Source of the DNA: an uncultured Bryobacterales bacterium
GTDB taxonomy: Bacteria > Acidobacteriota > Terriglobia > Bryobacterales > UBA6623
Assembly: GCA_958295955.1 (NCBI GenBank)
Contig: CATQHP010000001.1
Span: 1 to 64,000 of the forward strand
Direction of reading: 5' to 3'
Length of the DNA: 64,000 nucleotides
Part shown: positions 51,046-59,811 of the stretch, in pieces
Layout: every line of letters starts with the position of its first letter
Numbering within the stretch: position 1 is the first letter of the stretch
Notes under the pieces: generated by a model
Seen by the model: the letters and a program-made list of their open reading frames with translations, nothing else
Database searches by the model: none
What the model was told of the DNA's origin: nothing
Position numbers and translations under genes: made by a program

Positions 51046-53253
51046 ATGCGTATCGATTTTCGCAGGCCCGTGTCGCTTGCGCTCGGCGGGCTGCTGGTGG
51101 CCGGAATCGCCGCCTGGAGCGCAACCGCGACGGCGCGCCAAGCCGGGATGGCTGACGGCGTCATCGCCGGCAACGTGGCGAGCGGCAACGGCGCCGAAGC
51201 GGGCGTCTGGGTCATCGCCGAGACGGACGAGCTCGAGACCAAGTTCGCCAAGATCGTCGTGACCGACGACGACGGCAACTTCGTGCTGCCGCAACTGCCT
51301 GACGCCGCCTACGACGTCTGGGTCCGCGGCTACGGCCTCGTCGACTCCGAGAAGGTCCGGCTCTCTCCGGGGCAGGAGGACGTGCAGCTCGCCGCGGTCG
51401 TCGCGCCGACCCCGCGGGACGCGGCCCAGTACTATCCCGGCAACTACTGGTACTCGCTGATCGAGCCGCCCGCCCCCGGCGAGTTCCCGGGCACCGGCAA
51501 CAGCGGGAACGGCATCAACCCCAACATGCGCACCCAGTCGCACTGGGTGGACAACATGAAGCAGGGCTGCCAGCTCTGCCACCAGTTGGGGAACACCGCG
51601 ACCCGCGTCGTGCAGCAGCGCGACGACTTCGATTCGACCGTCGCCGCGTGGGACCACCGGGTGACGACCGGCCAGCGCGGGAACCAGATGAGCAACGCCA
51701 TGAACCGGTTCGGCCGCGAGCCGGCGCTGCGGATGTTCGCCGAGTGGACCGACCGCATCGCCGACGGCGCGATACCCGACGCCCCGCCGCGGCCCGACGG
51801 CATGGAGCAGAACGTGGTCGTGACGTTGTGGGACTGGGGGGTGGACACCTCCTTCATCCACGACGAGATCGCCACCGACAAGCGCAACCCGCAGATCAAC
51901 GGCAACGGGCCGGTGTACGGCGTCTCGGCCGGACACGGCACCATCACCTTCGTCGACCCGGTGGCGAACAGCGCGACCGAGGTGACGATTCCGGTGCGCC
52001 CCGACCCCGAGACCATGCCGACCCGCTTCCCCGACGTCCAGGTGCCGTCCTACTACTGGGGCGACCAGGAGCTCTGGGGCGTCGGCGCCCACGAGCGGTC
52101 CGACCCCCACAACCCGATGCTCGACCACAAGGGCCGGGTGTGGATGACCTCGACCGTGCGCCAGTTCCAGAACCCGGACTGGTGCCGTGACGGCTCGGAC
52201 AACCAGTACGCGCAGTACTACTCGGTCGGGCGCGCCGGCCGGCACGCGTCGTTCTACGATCCGTCGGCCTCGGGCGACGAGCAGTTCGTCCTCGTGGACA
52301 CCTGTTTCGGCACCCACCACCTGCAGTTCGGCGAGGATGAGGACGACACCCTCTGGTTCAGCGGCGACGGCAACGTCGTCGGCTGGCTGAACACCCGCTT
52401 GTACGACGAGACCGGCGACGAGCAGGGCTCGCAGGGCTGGTGCCCGACGGTGCTCGACACGAACGGCGACGGCGTCATCACCCGGCCGTGGAACGAGCCG
52501 CGGGGCGAGAACCCCGACCCCGCGCTCGACACCCGGGTGGCCGGATTCGGCTACGGCATCATCGCGAACCCGACCGACCACGCGGTCTGGATCACCCGGA
52601 CCGGGCCGTTCCCCGGCTCCATCGTCCGGCTCGACCGCGGCGACAACCCGCCCGAGACGTGCATCGCCGAGATGTATCAGCCGCCGTCCATCGAGAACCC
52701 CGACCTCGATCCGATGGAGACCGGCTTCGCCCCCCGCGGCATCGACGTAGACCGCAACGGGGTCATCTGGGCCGCCCTCTCGGGAAGCAGCCACATGGCG
52801 AGCTTCGACCGCAGCAAGTGCGCGGTGACCAACGGCCCGACCGCCACCGGCCAGCACTGCCCGGAGGGGTGGACCCTGTACCCGGTGCCCGGCCCGCAGA
52901 TGCAGGGCGTGGAGGGACGCGTCGGCGCCGACTTCCACTACTACAGTTGGGTCGACCAGTACAACACGCTGGGGATGGGCGAGAACGTCCCGATCGCCAA
53001 CGGCTCGACGTCTGACTCGCTGCTCGCCCTCGATCCGGACACCGGCGAGTGGGTGGTCCTGCGGGTGCCGTACCCGATGGCCTTCTACTCGCGCGGCCTC
53101 GACGGCCGGATCGACGATGCCGACGCCGGCTGGAAGGGGCGCGGGCTGTGGGCCAACTACGGTTCGAACTACATCTGGCACACCGAGGGGGGCCAGGGGA
53201 CCAAGAGCAAGATCGTGCACTTCCAGCTTCGTCCCGATCCGCTGGCGCGGTAG
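51046..53253 (+). CDS. Secreted monoheme c-type / beta-propeller protein, copy 2 (intact)
   Basis: This 735-residue exported protein is the intact paralogue of 1976-4160. A signal peptide ends near ATARQA (30-33). Residues 38-120 form a carboxypeptidase-regulatory-like sandwich (VIAGNVASGNGAEAGVWVIA). C175-x-x-C178-H179 in NMKQGCQLCHQLGN is a single heme c motif. From about 260 on, repeated loops such as KGRVWMTSTVR, VVGWLN, IDVDRNGVIWAALSGSSH and DSLLALDPDTGEWVVLRVPY fit a beta-propeller, and DTNGDGVIT is a calcium-type loop. The SHMASFDRSKC phrase is shared with copy 1. Electron transfer in periplasmic oxidation is inference; a secreted lyase-like propeller is an alternative. Confidence 0.72.
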   Translation: MRIDFRRPVSLALGGLLVAGIAAWSATATARQAGMADGVIAGNVASGNGAEAGVWVIAETDELETKFAKIVVTDDDGNFVLPQLPDAAYDVWVRGYGLVDSEKVRLSPGQEDVQLAAVVAPTPRDAAQYYPGNYWYSLIEPPAPGEFPGTGNSGNGINPNMRTQSHWVDNMKQGCQLCHQLGNTATRVVQQRDDFDSTVAAWDHRVTTGQRGNQMSNAMNRFGREPALRMFAEWTDRIADGAIPDAPPRPDGMEQNVVVTLWDWGVDTSFIHDEIATDKRNPQINGNGPVYGVSAGHGTITFVDPVANSATEVTIPVRPDPETMPTRFPDVQVPSYYWGDQELWGVGAHERSDPHNPMLDHKGRVWMTSTVRQFQNPDWCRDGSDNQYAQYYSVGRAGRHASFYDPSASGDEQFVLVDTCFGTHHLQFGEDEDDTLWFSGDGNVVGWLNTRLYDETGDEQGSQGWCPTVLDTNGDGVITRPWNEPRGENPDPALDTRVAGFGYGIIANPTDHAVWITRTGPFPGSIVRLDRGDNPPETCIAEMYQPPSIENPDLDPMETGFAPRGIDVDRNGVIWAALSGSSHMASFDRSKCAVTNGPTATGQHCPEGWTLYPVPGPQMQGVEGRVGADFHYYSWVDQYNTLGMGENVPIANGSTSDSLLALDPDTGEWVVLRVPYPMAFYSRGLDGRIDDADAGWKGRGLWANYGSNYIWHTEGGQGTKSKIVHFQLRPDPLAR

Positions 53254-53402
53254 CCGGAAGCGTCGCTCTACGGCGCCGGGGACCCGAAGCGGTTCCCGGC
53301 GCCCGTCATTGGGCTCGGACGGCGATTGCCCTTCCCGACGGTGTTCCTCCTTCCCCGCCACCCTTCGGCCGCCCGATCCGCCCGCCCTACACCGGTAGCC
53401 GG

Positions 53403-54080
53403 ATGAACGTCTTCCTGGTACCCGTCGACCGGACCCGCTACGAGCTCTACTGCGAGCCGAACGACGCCGACCATCCCCCCGGCGCCGTCACCGGGAAGCT
53501 GCTGCGGCGCGCCCGCGAGGTGCTCGCGGCCGAGCAGGAGGCGCGCCGCGACCGCCGGACCGCGCAGGCCGCCGATGCGGACGAGGCCGGCTGGCCGGCG
53601 CGGATGCGGGCCGCGCTGACGCGCGGCCTCGCCGCCTGGATCTCGCAGCACCGGCTGCTGTGGCACATGCGCCACGTGCGGGAGGGCGTGCTCGTCCACG
53701 CGGGGGACCTGAACGCCGAACAGGCCCTCGCCATCGCGCGGGGCCGGTTGCAGCGGCAAAGCGACCACCACCGGTTCTGGATGGTCATCGACGGGCTCGC
53801 CACCGCGGTCTTCGGACCGCTGTTCTTCTTCGTCCCGGGACCGAACCTCATCTCCTGGTATTTCGCCGCCAAGATGGCCGGACACTGGCTGGCGTTCCGG
53901 GGCGCGCGCCGCGGCGTGTCCGGCGTCGATTGGTCCGCGCGGGTCAGCCCCGTGCTCGACGAGGTGCGCGAGGCCCTGGCCCTCCCCGCCGACCGGCGCC
54001 GTCTCCGCCTGCGGGAGCTCTCGCGCGAGCTGCGCCTCGATCACCTGGCCGCGTTCGTCGAGCGCAGGAAGCAGGCCTGA
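53403..54080 (+). CDS. Small membrane-associated protein of unknown function (Mit_KHE1-like start)
   Basis: This 225-residue protein begins MNVFLVPVDRTRYELYCEPN, a pattern resembling the mitochondrial K+/H+ exchange-related family, though this match is from memory only. Residues 25-110 are helical and charged, and one hydrophobic stretch lies at about 125-145 (MVIDGLATAVFGPLFFFVPG). The tail is rich in arginine and leucine. It is likely inner-membrane associated. It follows the monoheme/propeller gene by 150 bases without a clear promoter. Function is unknown. Confidence 0.5.
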   Translation: MNVFLVPVDRTRYELYCEPNDADHPPGAVTGKLLRRAREVLAAEQEARRDRRTAQAADADEAGWPARMRAALTRGLAAWISQHRLLWHMRHVREGVLVHAGDLNAEQALAIARGRLQRQSDHHRFWMVIDGLATAVFGPLFFFVPGPNLISWYFAAKMAGHWLAFRGARRGVSGVDWSARVSPVLDEVREALALPADRRRLRLRELSRELRLDHLAAFVERRKQA

Positions 54081-54162
54081 TCCGGACGTGCGACCCGTTC
54101 ACTTCAGCTCGCCTCTCCCGCTCCGCCGACTTGGTATAACATGTTCAGGTAGGAGAACGGCC

Positions 54163-54423
54163 ATGCCCAACACGAGCGTTCATCTGCCGCAAACGCTCCT
54201 GGCCAGCTTGGATCGGATCGCGGCGGAGCGAGGTACGAGCCGGAACCGGTTGATCGTGGAATCGTGTCAGCGTGCGGTCGAAGAACTCGCCTGCCGGCCT
54301 CCGGCGCTGTTCTCGAACGATCACCTGAGCGACGCCGAGTTGCGGCAGCTCCGACAAGGCGAACAGGACTTCTTGAAGACGGTCGAGAACGCCCGGCAGA
54401 GTCGCACGCGCCCGCCGTTCTGA
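54163..54423 (+). CDS. Ribbon-helix-helix antitoxin (VapB-like)
   Basis: This 86-residue protein has the short ribbon-helix-helix start MPNTSVHLPQTLLASLDRIA and AERGTSRNRLIVESCQRAVE, typical of CopG-type antitoxins. The C-terminal helix (LSDAELRQLRQGEQDFLKTV) would bind the partner toxin. AGGAG lies seven bases before ATG 54163. Its stop codon overlaps the toxin start by one base (TGATG), a usual antitoxin-toxin arrangement. It probably binds its own promoter; a TATAAC is at 54135-54140. Confidence 0.82.
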   Translation: MPNTSVHLPQTLLASLDRIAAERGTSRNRLIVESCQRAVEELACRPPALFSNDHLSDAELRQLRQGEQDFLKTVENARQSRTRPPF

Positions 54424-54887
54424 TGCTCCTCCTCGACACGAACGCCGTCTCGGCGTTCATGCACCGGCGCCCGGACGCCCTGCTTCGGTTGCGCGAGCAG
54501 GATCCGTCGACCGTTTACCTCTGCGCCCCCGTAACGGCCGAAATCCACTTCGGCCTATCGCGCCTGCCGCCCGATTCCAGTCGCCGGCGTCTTCTCGCGA
54601 ACGAGTTTCGGCGCCTGCGCGCCGCGGTGCGCTGGGTCGATTGGCACGAAGCGGCAACGCGGGCGTTCGGACACTGGAAGGCCACACTGCAGCATCGGGG
54701 CGCGCCGATCGAGGACATGGACCTCGCCATCGCATCGATTGCCCTCGGCCTTCCAGCCCAACTCGCCACCGCGAACATCCGCCATTTCGCGAGAATCGAG
54801 GACCTCGACATCGTCGACTGGTCCGAGCCTGGACAGCAGGGAACGAGCCGCGGCCGGTCGCCGCGGCCCGGCGGCGACCGGCGTTGA
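54423..54887 (+). CDS. vapC: PIN-domain ribonuclease toxin (VapC-like)
   Basis: This 154-residue PIN-domain protein is a probable RNA-cleaving toxin. Acidic metal residues are in place: D5 in MLLLDTNAVS, E40 in VTAEIHFGLSRL, and D98/D100 in IEDMDLAIASIALG, with the conserved ATANIRHF after them. Length is slightly above usual because of an arginine-rich tail (GTSRGRSPRPGGD). Translation is coupled to the antitoxin. It is intact and all residues needed for cleavage are visible. Confidence 0.86.
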   Translation: MLLLDTNAVSAFMHRRPDALLRLREQDPSTVYLCAPVTAEIHFGLSRLPPDSSRRRLLANEFRRLRAAVRWVDWHEAATRAFGHWKATLQHRGAPIEDMDLAIASIALGLPAQLATANIRHFARIEDLDIVDWSEPGQQGTSRGRSPRPGGDRR

Positions 54888-55000
54888 CACCGAGTTGACA
54901 ACCCCCGAGACGATCTGCGGGAGAAACCACACGGCATCTTCGTGTGCGAAATGCAGGATCGCCCGGCACCCCCCCGGCCGCGTGTTACACTCCGCCCGGT

Positions 55001-56107
55001 TTGAAGCTTCGTGACTTGGCGGAGCGTCTCGACTGCCGTCTCGAGGGCGACGGCGAGGTCGAAATCCGGCGCCTCGCCGGCATCGAGACGGCCGAAGCCG
55101 GCGACCTCACGTTCTTCGCCAACCCCCGCTACACCACGGCGTTGCGGTCGACGCGGGCGGCGGCGGTGATTCTCGCCGACGGCGCGCCGGCCGCGCCGTG
55201 TTCGATGCTGCGCGCAGCGGAGCCCTACCTCGCCTTCGCCCGGGCCGTCGAACTGTTCACCGACGCCCCCGCCCCGCGCCCGGGCATTGATTCGGCAAGC
55301 CAGGTTGCGGCCGATGCGAAGTTGGGAGAGGGCGTCTCGATCGGTCCCTTCGTGTCGATCGGATCCGGCGCCGTCGTCGGACCGCGGACGATCGTCCATC
55401 CCCACGTGACCATCGGGGCAAAAGTGACCATCGGCGCCGACTGCGTGATCCACGCGCAGACGGCGGTGCGCGAGGGCGTCGTGCTCGGCGACCGCGTGGT
55501 GGTGCAGAACGGCGCGGTGATCGGCAGCGACGGCTTCGGCTTCGCCCGCCGCCCGGACGGGACCCACCAGAAGATCCCCCAGTGCGGGGGACTCGTCATC
55601 GAGGACGACGTCGAGATCGGAGCGCTGGTGGCGATAGACCGGCCCGCCCTCGGCGAGACCCGCATCGCGGCCGGCGCGAAGATCGACAACTTGGTCCAGG
55701 TCGGGCACGGCGTCAAGATCGGCCGCAACGCCCTGCTCGCGGCCCAGGTGGGGATTGCCGGCAGCACCGTGGTGGGAGACGACGTCGTGCTGGCCGGCCA
55801 GGTGGGCGTGAACGGCCACGTCACCATCGGGAAGGGCGTCCGCGCGACCGGTCAGACCGGCATCACCAACAGCGTGCCGCCGGGGTCGTTCGTCTCCGGC
55901 CTGCCCGCCATCGAGAACCGCGCCTGGCGGAAGGCGGCGAGCTCGTTCGCGCAATTGCCGGCCCTGCGCAAGCGGGTCGCGGCCCTCGAGCGCCGCTGCG
56001 CCGAGCTCGAGCGGCGGGATCGGCCGGCCGGGGAAGACGCCGGGCCGCCGGCCGGGCCGGAACCGGAAGAGGTCGAGGATCAAGCCGCATCCGAAAAACG
56101 CCGGTGA
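55001..56107 (+). CDS. lpxD: UDP-3-O-acylglucosamine N-acyltransferase LpxD
   Basis: This 368-residue cytoplasmic enzyme adds the N-linked acyl chain in lipid A synthesis. I chose TTG 55001, giving MKLRDLAERLDCRLEGDGEV, the normal LpxD opening; an in-frame ATG at 54944 adds a non-family stretch. The uridine-binding N-domain is followed by left-handed beta-helix hexapeptides (about 115-320; IGPFVSIGSGAVVGPRTIVH) with catalytic histidine in QVGHGVKIGRNALLAAQVGI. The C-terminal helix holds a coiled-coil-like arginine/glutamate run. lpxA and fabZ are not nearby. TTACACT ten bases before the start could serve a leaderless transcript. Confidence 0.9.
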   Translation: MKLRDLAERLDCRLEGDGEVEIRRLAGIETAEAGDLTFFANPRYTTALRSTRAAAVILADGAPAAPCSMLRAAEPYLAFARAVELFTDAPAPRPGIDSASQVAADAKLGEGVSIGPFVSIGSGAVVGPRTIVHPHVTIGAKVTIGADCVIHAQTAVREGVVLGDRVVVQNGAVIGSDGFGFARRPDGTHQKIPQCGGLVIEDDVEIGALVAIDRPALGETRIAAGAKIDNLVQVGHGVKIGRNALLAAQVGIAGSTVVGDDVVLAGQVGVNGHVTIGKGVRATGQTGITNSVPPGSFVSGLPAIENRAWRKAASSFAQLPALRKRVAALERRCAELERRDRPAGEDAGPPAGPEPEEVEDQAASEKRR

Positions 56108-56142
56108 TACGATGGCCTCAGCTTCCGCTGTGAGGAGCACCC

Positions 56143-56556
56143 ATGGGAGAGATTGTCACCAGAGTCGAGCTGGAGAACCCTGGTGACCGCGTCCTTGCAG
56201 AGCGCGGTTTCGGTCGGGAGTCCCAGGTCCGGAGATCGAACGTTGATGCCGTGGTCGATACCGGGGCGGTCATGCTGGTCCTCCCCCAGAACCTGGTCGA
56301 GCGCCTCGGCCTGGAGAAACAGCGCACCGTTGTCGTCACGGTCGCTGATGAACGCAAAGAGGAACGACCGCTGGCGGGCCCGGTGACCGTCCGGATCGGC
56401 AACCGATCCATGAATACCGACTGCGTGGTCGGCCCCCCCCTGAGCGAACCGCTGATCGGTCAGATCGTTCTCGAAGCGCTCGACCTGATCGCCGACTGCG
56501 CGAACTGCACGCTGACTCCGCGGTTTCCCGACTATCCTCTGCTCAAGCTGAAGTAG
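56143..56556 (+). CDS. Retropepsin-like aspartic protease, clan AA
   Basis: This 137-residue protein is a small clan AA aspartic protease-like domain with one DTGA motif (AVVDTGAVMLVLPQNLVERL, D39 region). A single such domain must dimerise to be active, as in retroviral and bacterial clan AA enzymes. Related genes often sit beside toxin-antitoxin or surface operons. AGGAG lies seven bases before ATG 56143. Codon use is less GC-biased than in lpxD. Substrate unknown. Confidence 0.72.
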   Translation: MGEIVTRVELENPGDRVLAERGFGRESQVRRSNVDAVVDTGAVMLVLPQNLVERLGLEKQRTVVVTVADERKEERPLAGPVTVRIGNRSMNTDCVVGPPLSEPLIGQIVLEALDLIADCANCTLTPRFPDYPLLKLK

Positions 56557-56563
56557 CTGCGAG

Positions 56564-56591
56564 TGGCGCAGCGCCAGACATGGCTGCGCCA
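56564..56591 (+). terminator. Hairpin after the clan AA protease gene
   Basis: TGGCGCAG (56564-56571) pairs with CTGCGCCA (56584-56591) around twelve bases, eight bases after the stop. No T-run follows. The remaining gap to 56796 shows nothing except a possible promoter. Confidence 0.4.
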
Positions 56592-56784
56592 GTGGAAGTC
56601 GATTGCACGCGCCTGTCGAATCCGGGCCTCGCGACGGAAGCGAAAACGCCGGTGACGGACGCGGTGAGGATGACCGGTCGCGGGCCGGGATAAAGCCGAC
56701 CCGCGTCGCGCTCACCCTATTCTCGCGTCGGGCTGACTGGACAGCCGCGGTCCGCCTTCCCCTCGTCAACCGACCCGGCTGTGC

Positions 56785-56790
56785 CATAAT
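56785..56790 (+). promoter_or_regulatory. Possible -10 box for a leaderless M16 transcript
   Basis: CATAAT ends six bases before ATG 56797, with TCGTCA 16 bases further upstream as a weak -35. No Shine-Dalgarno lies before the ATG, so the mRNA may begin at the start codon. Confidence 0.35.
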
Positions 56791-56796
56791 TCGCCC

Positions 56797-58239
56797 ATGC
56801 TTCAGACGATTCTCCCTGCGCGGCGGCGACCTCGGCGGCGCGCCGGCTCCGGCGCGGGCGCCCCTGCGTCCGGCAGGATGCTCCTCGCGGTCATGGCCGG
56901 CCTGCTCGCGGTGTCCCCCGCCCTCGACGGCGCGGTCCGGCCGACGAAGCTCGACTACGAGCTGCACACCCTGGACAACGGCCTGACGGTGATCCTCTCC
57001 GAGGACCATTCCACGCCGATCGTCCACCTGCAGATGGTCTACCACGTCGGGTCGAAGAACGAACGGCCCGGCCGCACCGGGTTCGCCCATCTGTTCGAGC
57101 ACATGATGTTCAAGGGCTCGCAGAACGTGGCCTCCGACTCGCATCTCACGTTGATCTCCCGGGTGGGGGGCGACGGCAACGCCTATACGACCGAGGACAC
57201 CACGACCTTCCTCCAGACGGTTCCGTCGTCGTATCTGCCGCTGGTCCTCTGGCTGGAGGCGGACCGGATGGCCACGCTCCGGATTGACGAGCAGACGTTC
57301 GAGGCGGAGCGGCAGGTGGTCCAGGAGGAGCGCCGCTGGCGCTACGAGGACAGCCCGTTCGGTCTGCTGTCGGAGATCATGTACGACCACGCCTATGCGG
57401 TGCACCCGTACAAGCACTCGGTCATCGGCAGCATGGCGGATCTCGAAGCCGCCTCCGTCGAGGACGTCCAAGCGTTCTTCGACACCTACTACGTGCCGGA
57501 GAACGCGACCCTGGTGCTGGTCGGCGACTTCGACGCCGCCCAGGCCCTCGCCCACATCAGGCTGTACTTCGGGCGGGTGCCGAAGGCGAAGCGCCCGGTG
57601 CCGCGCGACATCCCCCGCGAGCCGCTGCCGACCTCGGAGCGCCGGGTGACGCTGACGCAGTCCGAGAACTGGCCCCTGCCCGCGGTGATCGTGGCCCACC
57701 ACATCACCTACGACGGGCACCCCGATGCGTATCCGCTGCACATCGCGGCCAAGGTGCTGTCGGACGGGCAGAGCTCGCGCATCTACCGGCGCTTGGTGTA
57801 CGAGGACCAGCTCGCGGTGTCCGCGTTCGGCGACCGGCTGCTCATCGAGGATCCGAACCTGTTCTACGCGGTGTCGATCGTCCAGCCGGGGCGCACGCCG
57901 GCGGAGTCGGAAGCGGCGCTGATCGAAGAGCTGGACCGCCTGAAGACCGATTTCATCAGCGACCGCGAGCTGCAGCAGGCCAAGAACCAGTTCGCGCGCG
58001 ACTACGTCTTCGGGCGCGCCACCATCGAGCAGAAGGCCTCGCACCTGTCGCACGCGGCGGTGATTCATGACGACGTCTCGACCGTCGACGCCGAGTTCGA
58101 CATCTTCATGAACGTCACCCGCGAGGACGTGCGGCGCGTGGCCCGCACCTACTTCACCCCGGAGAATCGGCTGACGTTGACGATTCTGCCGGCCCCGCCG
58201 GCCGGACGCTCCTTCCTGCGTCCCGGAGACGATCAATGA
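56797..58239 (+). CDS. M16 zinc peptidase, catalytic member of a pair
   Basis: This 480-residue exported peptidase has the inverted zinc motif HLFEH (98-102) inside GFAHLFEHMMFKGSQ, with further ligand E in the QQVVQEERRWRYED-type segment (EAERQVVQEERRWRYEDSPF). The fold is two M16 halves. A hydrophobic N-terminal segment (MLLAVMAGLLAVSPALDGA) serves as a signal or anchor. It overlaps the next gene by four bases; that gene encodes an M16 protein without the zinc motif, the heterodimer arrangement known for PqqF/PqqG and other M16B pairs. Processing of PqqA or of secreted proteins is possible. It belongs to the family of mitochondrial-processing-peptidase-like enzymes. Confidence 0.88.
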   Translation: MLQTILPARRRPRRRAGSGAGAPASGRMLLAVMAGLLAVSPALDGAVRPTKLDYELHTLDNGLTVILSEDHSTPIVHLQMVYHVGSKNERPGRTGFAHLFEHMMFKGSQNVASDSHLTLISRVGGDGNAYTTEDTTTFLQTVPSSYLPLVLWLEADRMATLRIDEQTFEAERQVVQEERRWRYEDSPFGLLSEIMYDHAYAVHPYKHSVIGSMADLEAASVEDVQAFFDTYYVPENATLVLVGDFDAAQALAHIRLYFGRVPKAKRPVPRDIPREPLPTSERRVTLTQSENWPLPAVIVAHHITYDGHPDAYPLHIAAKVLSDGQSSRIYRRLVYEDQLAVSAFGDRLLIEDPNLFYAVSIVQPGRTPAESEAALIEELDRLKTDFISDRELQQAKNQFARDYVFGRATIEQKASHLSHAAVIHDDVSTVDAEFDIFMNVTREDVRRVARTYFTPENRLTLTILPAPPAGRSFLRPGDDQ

Positions 58240-59711
58240 GACGAGGGTCTCTCTCGACGTGCGGAGCGGGGACCGCCGGCCTGCTCCTCTGCCTGACGGC
58301 GACCGCGCTCGCCCAGCAGCCGGTGGACTGGCCCCGGGAGAGCCCCCCGCCCCCCCTGCCGTGGCGCCAGGCGACGTTCCCGCCCTACGAGATCCGCACC
58401 CTGGACAACGGGCTGCAGGTGGTGGTGGTGATGCACCACGAGCAGCCGGCGGTCAACCTGCGGCTGATCATCGGGGCCGGGTCGGCCTACGATCCCGCCG
58501 GCAAGAACGGGGTGGCGGCCTTCACCGGGGCGCTGCTCGACCAGGGAACGACCGGCCGGACCGCCACCGAGATCGCCGACGCGATCGATTCGATCGGGGG
58601 CATCCTCGACGTCGGAGCGGGCACGGACCTGAGCTTCGTCAACGTCCTGGTCATGACCGACAGCTTCGAGTTCGGCCTGGACCTGGTCGCCGAGAGCGCG
58701 CGGAATCCGTCGTTCGAGCGCGCCGAGCTCGAGCGCCAGCGGCAGCAGGTGCTCTCGGGATTCCAGGTCAGCCTGGACGATCCGGAGTACCTGGCGAGCG
58801 TCGTGCTCTCCCGGTTGCTGTACGGGTTTCACCCCTACGGGATGCCGTCGAACGGCACGCCGGAGTCGGTGCGGCAGATCACCCGCGACGATCTGCTCGC
58901 GTTCCATGCCGAGCACTACGCCCCGAACAACGCCCTGCTGGCGATCGTCGGCGACATCGATGCGGAATCGGCGTTCGCGGCGGCGGAACGGGCGTTCGGC
59001 GGCTGGACGCCGCGGACGTCGGCGGCCGAGCCCCCCGCCGGCCGGATACCCGAGCCCACCCGCCGGGTCGTCGTCATCGACAAGCCGGGCTCGCTGCAGA
59101 CCGCCATCCGGGTCGGGCACATCGCCCTGTCGCGCACGAGCCCCGACTATCTGCCGTTCGACGTCGCCATCAAGATTCTGGGCGGCGAGGGCGGAAACCG
59201 GCTCGGCAGCGTGCTCAGAACGGAACGGGCGCTGACCTACTCCGCCTCGGCCGAGATCAGCAGCGGCCGGTACGGCGGCGACTTCATCGGGAAGACCGAC
59301 ACCCGCACCGAGGCGACGGTCGAAGCGCTGCGGTTGATGGTCGGCGAGGTGGGCCGGTTGCGGCGGGAGCGGGTCAGCCGGCGCGAGCTCGAGAACGCCC
59401 GGGCCTATCTGGCCGGAAACTTCCCGCTGACCATCGAAACCCCCAACGCCATCGCCGCCCAGGTGCTGGAGTCGCTGGTGTACGGTCTCGACCTCGACGA
59501 TCTCCCGACCTACCCGAACCGGATCAACGCGGTCACGGTGGAGGACATCCGCCGCGTGGCGCGCACGTACCTGCGACCCGACCGCCTCGCGATCGTGCTC
59601 GTGGGCGAGGCCCGCGTGTTCGTGAACGACCTCCGGCGGGCCGGATTCGGCGACGTCGAGGTGCTGTCGGTCGGTGAGCTGGATCTGTCAAGCCCCGACC
59701 TCCGGCGTTGA
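58236..59711 (+). CDS. M16 peptidase homologue lacking the zinc motif
   Basis: This 491-residue exported protein keeps the M16 fold but not the HxxEH site: the equivalent segment reads GKNGVAAFTGALLDQGTTGR. A signal peptide is at the start (CGAGTAGLLLCLTATALAQQ). The C-terminal half has FHPYGMPSNGTPESVRQITR and GGEGGNRLGSVLRTERALTY, typical for M16 partners. It is translated with the catalytic gene through an ATGA overlap, so the two probably form an obligate heterodimer. Its glycine-rich loop NRLGSVLR suggests substrate binding. Confidence 0.85.
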   Translation: MRRGSLSTCGAGTAGLLLCLTATALAQQPVDWPRESPPPPLPWRQATFPPYEIRTLDNGLQVVVVMHHEQPAVNLRLIIGAGSAYDPAGKNGVAAFTGALLDQGTTGRTATEIADAIDSIGGILDVGAGTDLSFVNVLVMTDSFEFGLDLVAESARNPSFERAELERQRQQVLSGFQVSLDDPEYLASVVLSRLLYGFHPYGMPSNGTPESVRQITRDDLLAFHAEHYAPNNALLAIVGDIDAESAFAAAERAFGGWTPRTSAAEPPAGRIPEPTRRVVVIDKPGSLQTAIRVGHIALSRTSPDYLPFDVAIKILGGEGGNRLGSVLRTERALTYSASAEISSGRYGGDFIGKTDTRTEATVEALRLMVGEVGRLRRERVSRRELENARAYLAGNFPLTIETPNAIAAQVLESLVYGLDLDDLPTYPNRINAVTVEDIRRVARTYLRPDRLAIVLVGEARVFVNDLRRAGFGDVEVLSVGELDLSSPDLRR

Positions 59712-59811
59712 CCGGCCGGGCGGAAAGCGGCACCGCAAGGCAACCGTCTCCGGGTCGGGAGGGCGGTCGACGCCGCCGGCGCCCCGCACCCGGAGCGTCG
59801 AGAGCTGCAGC

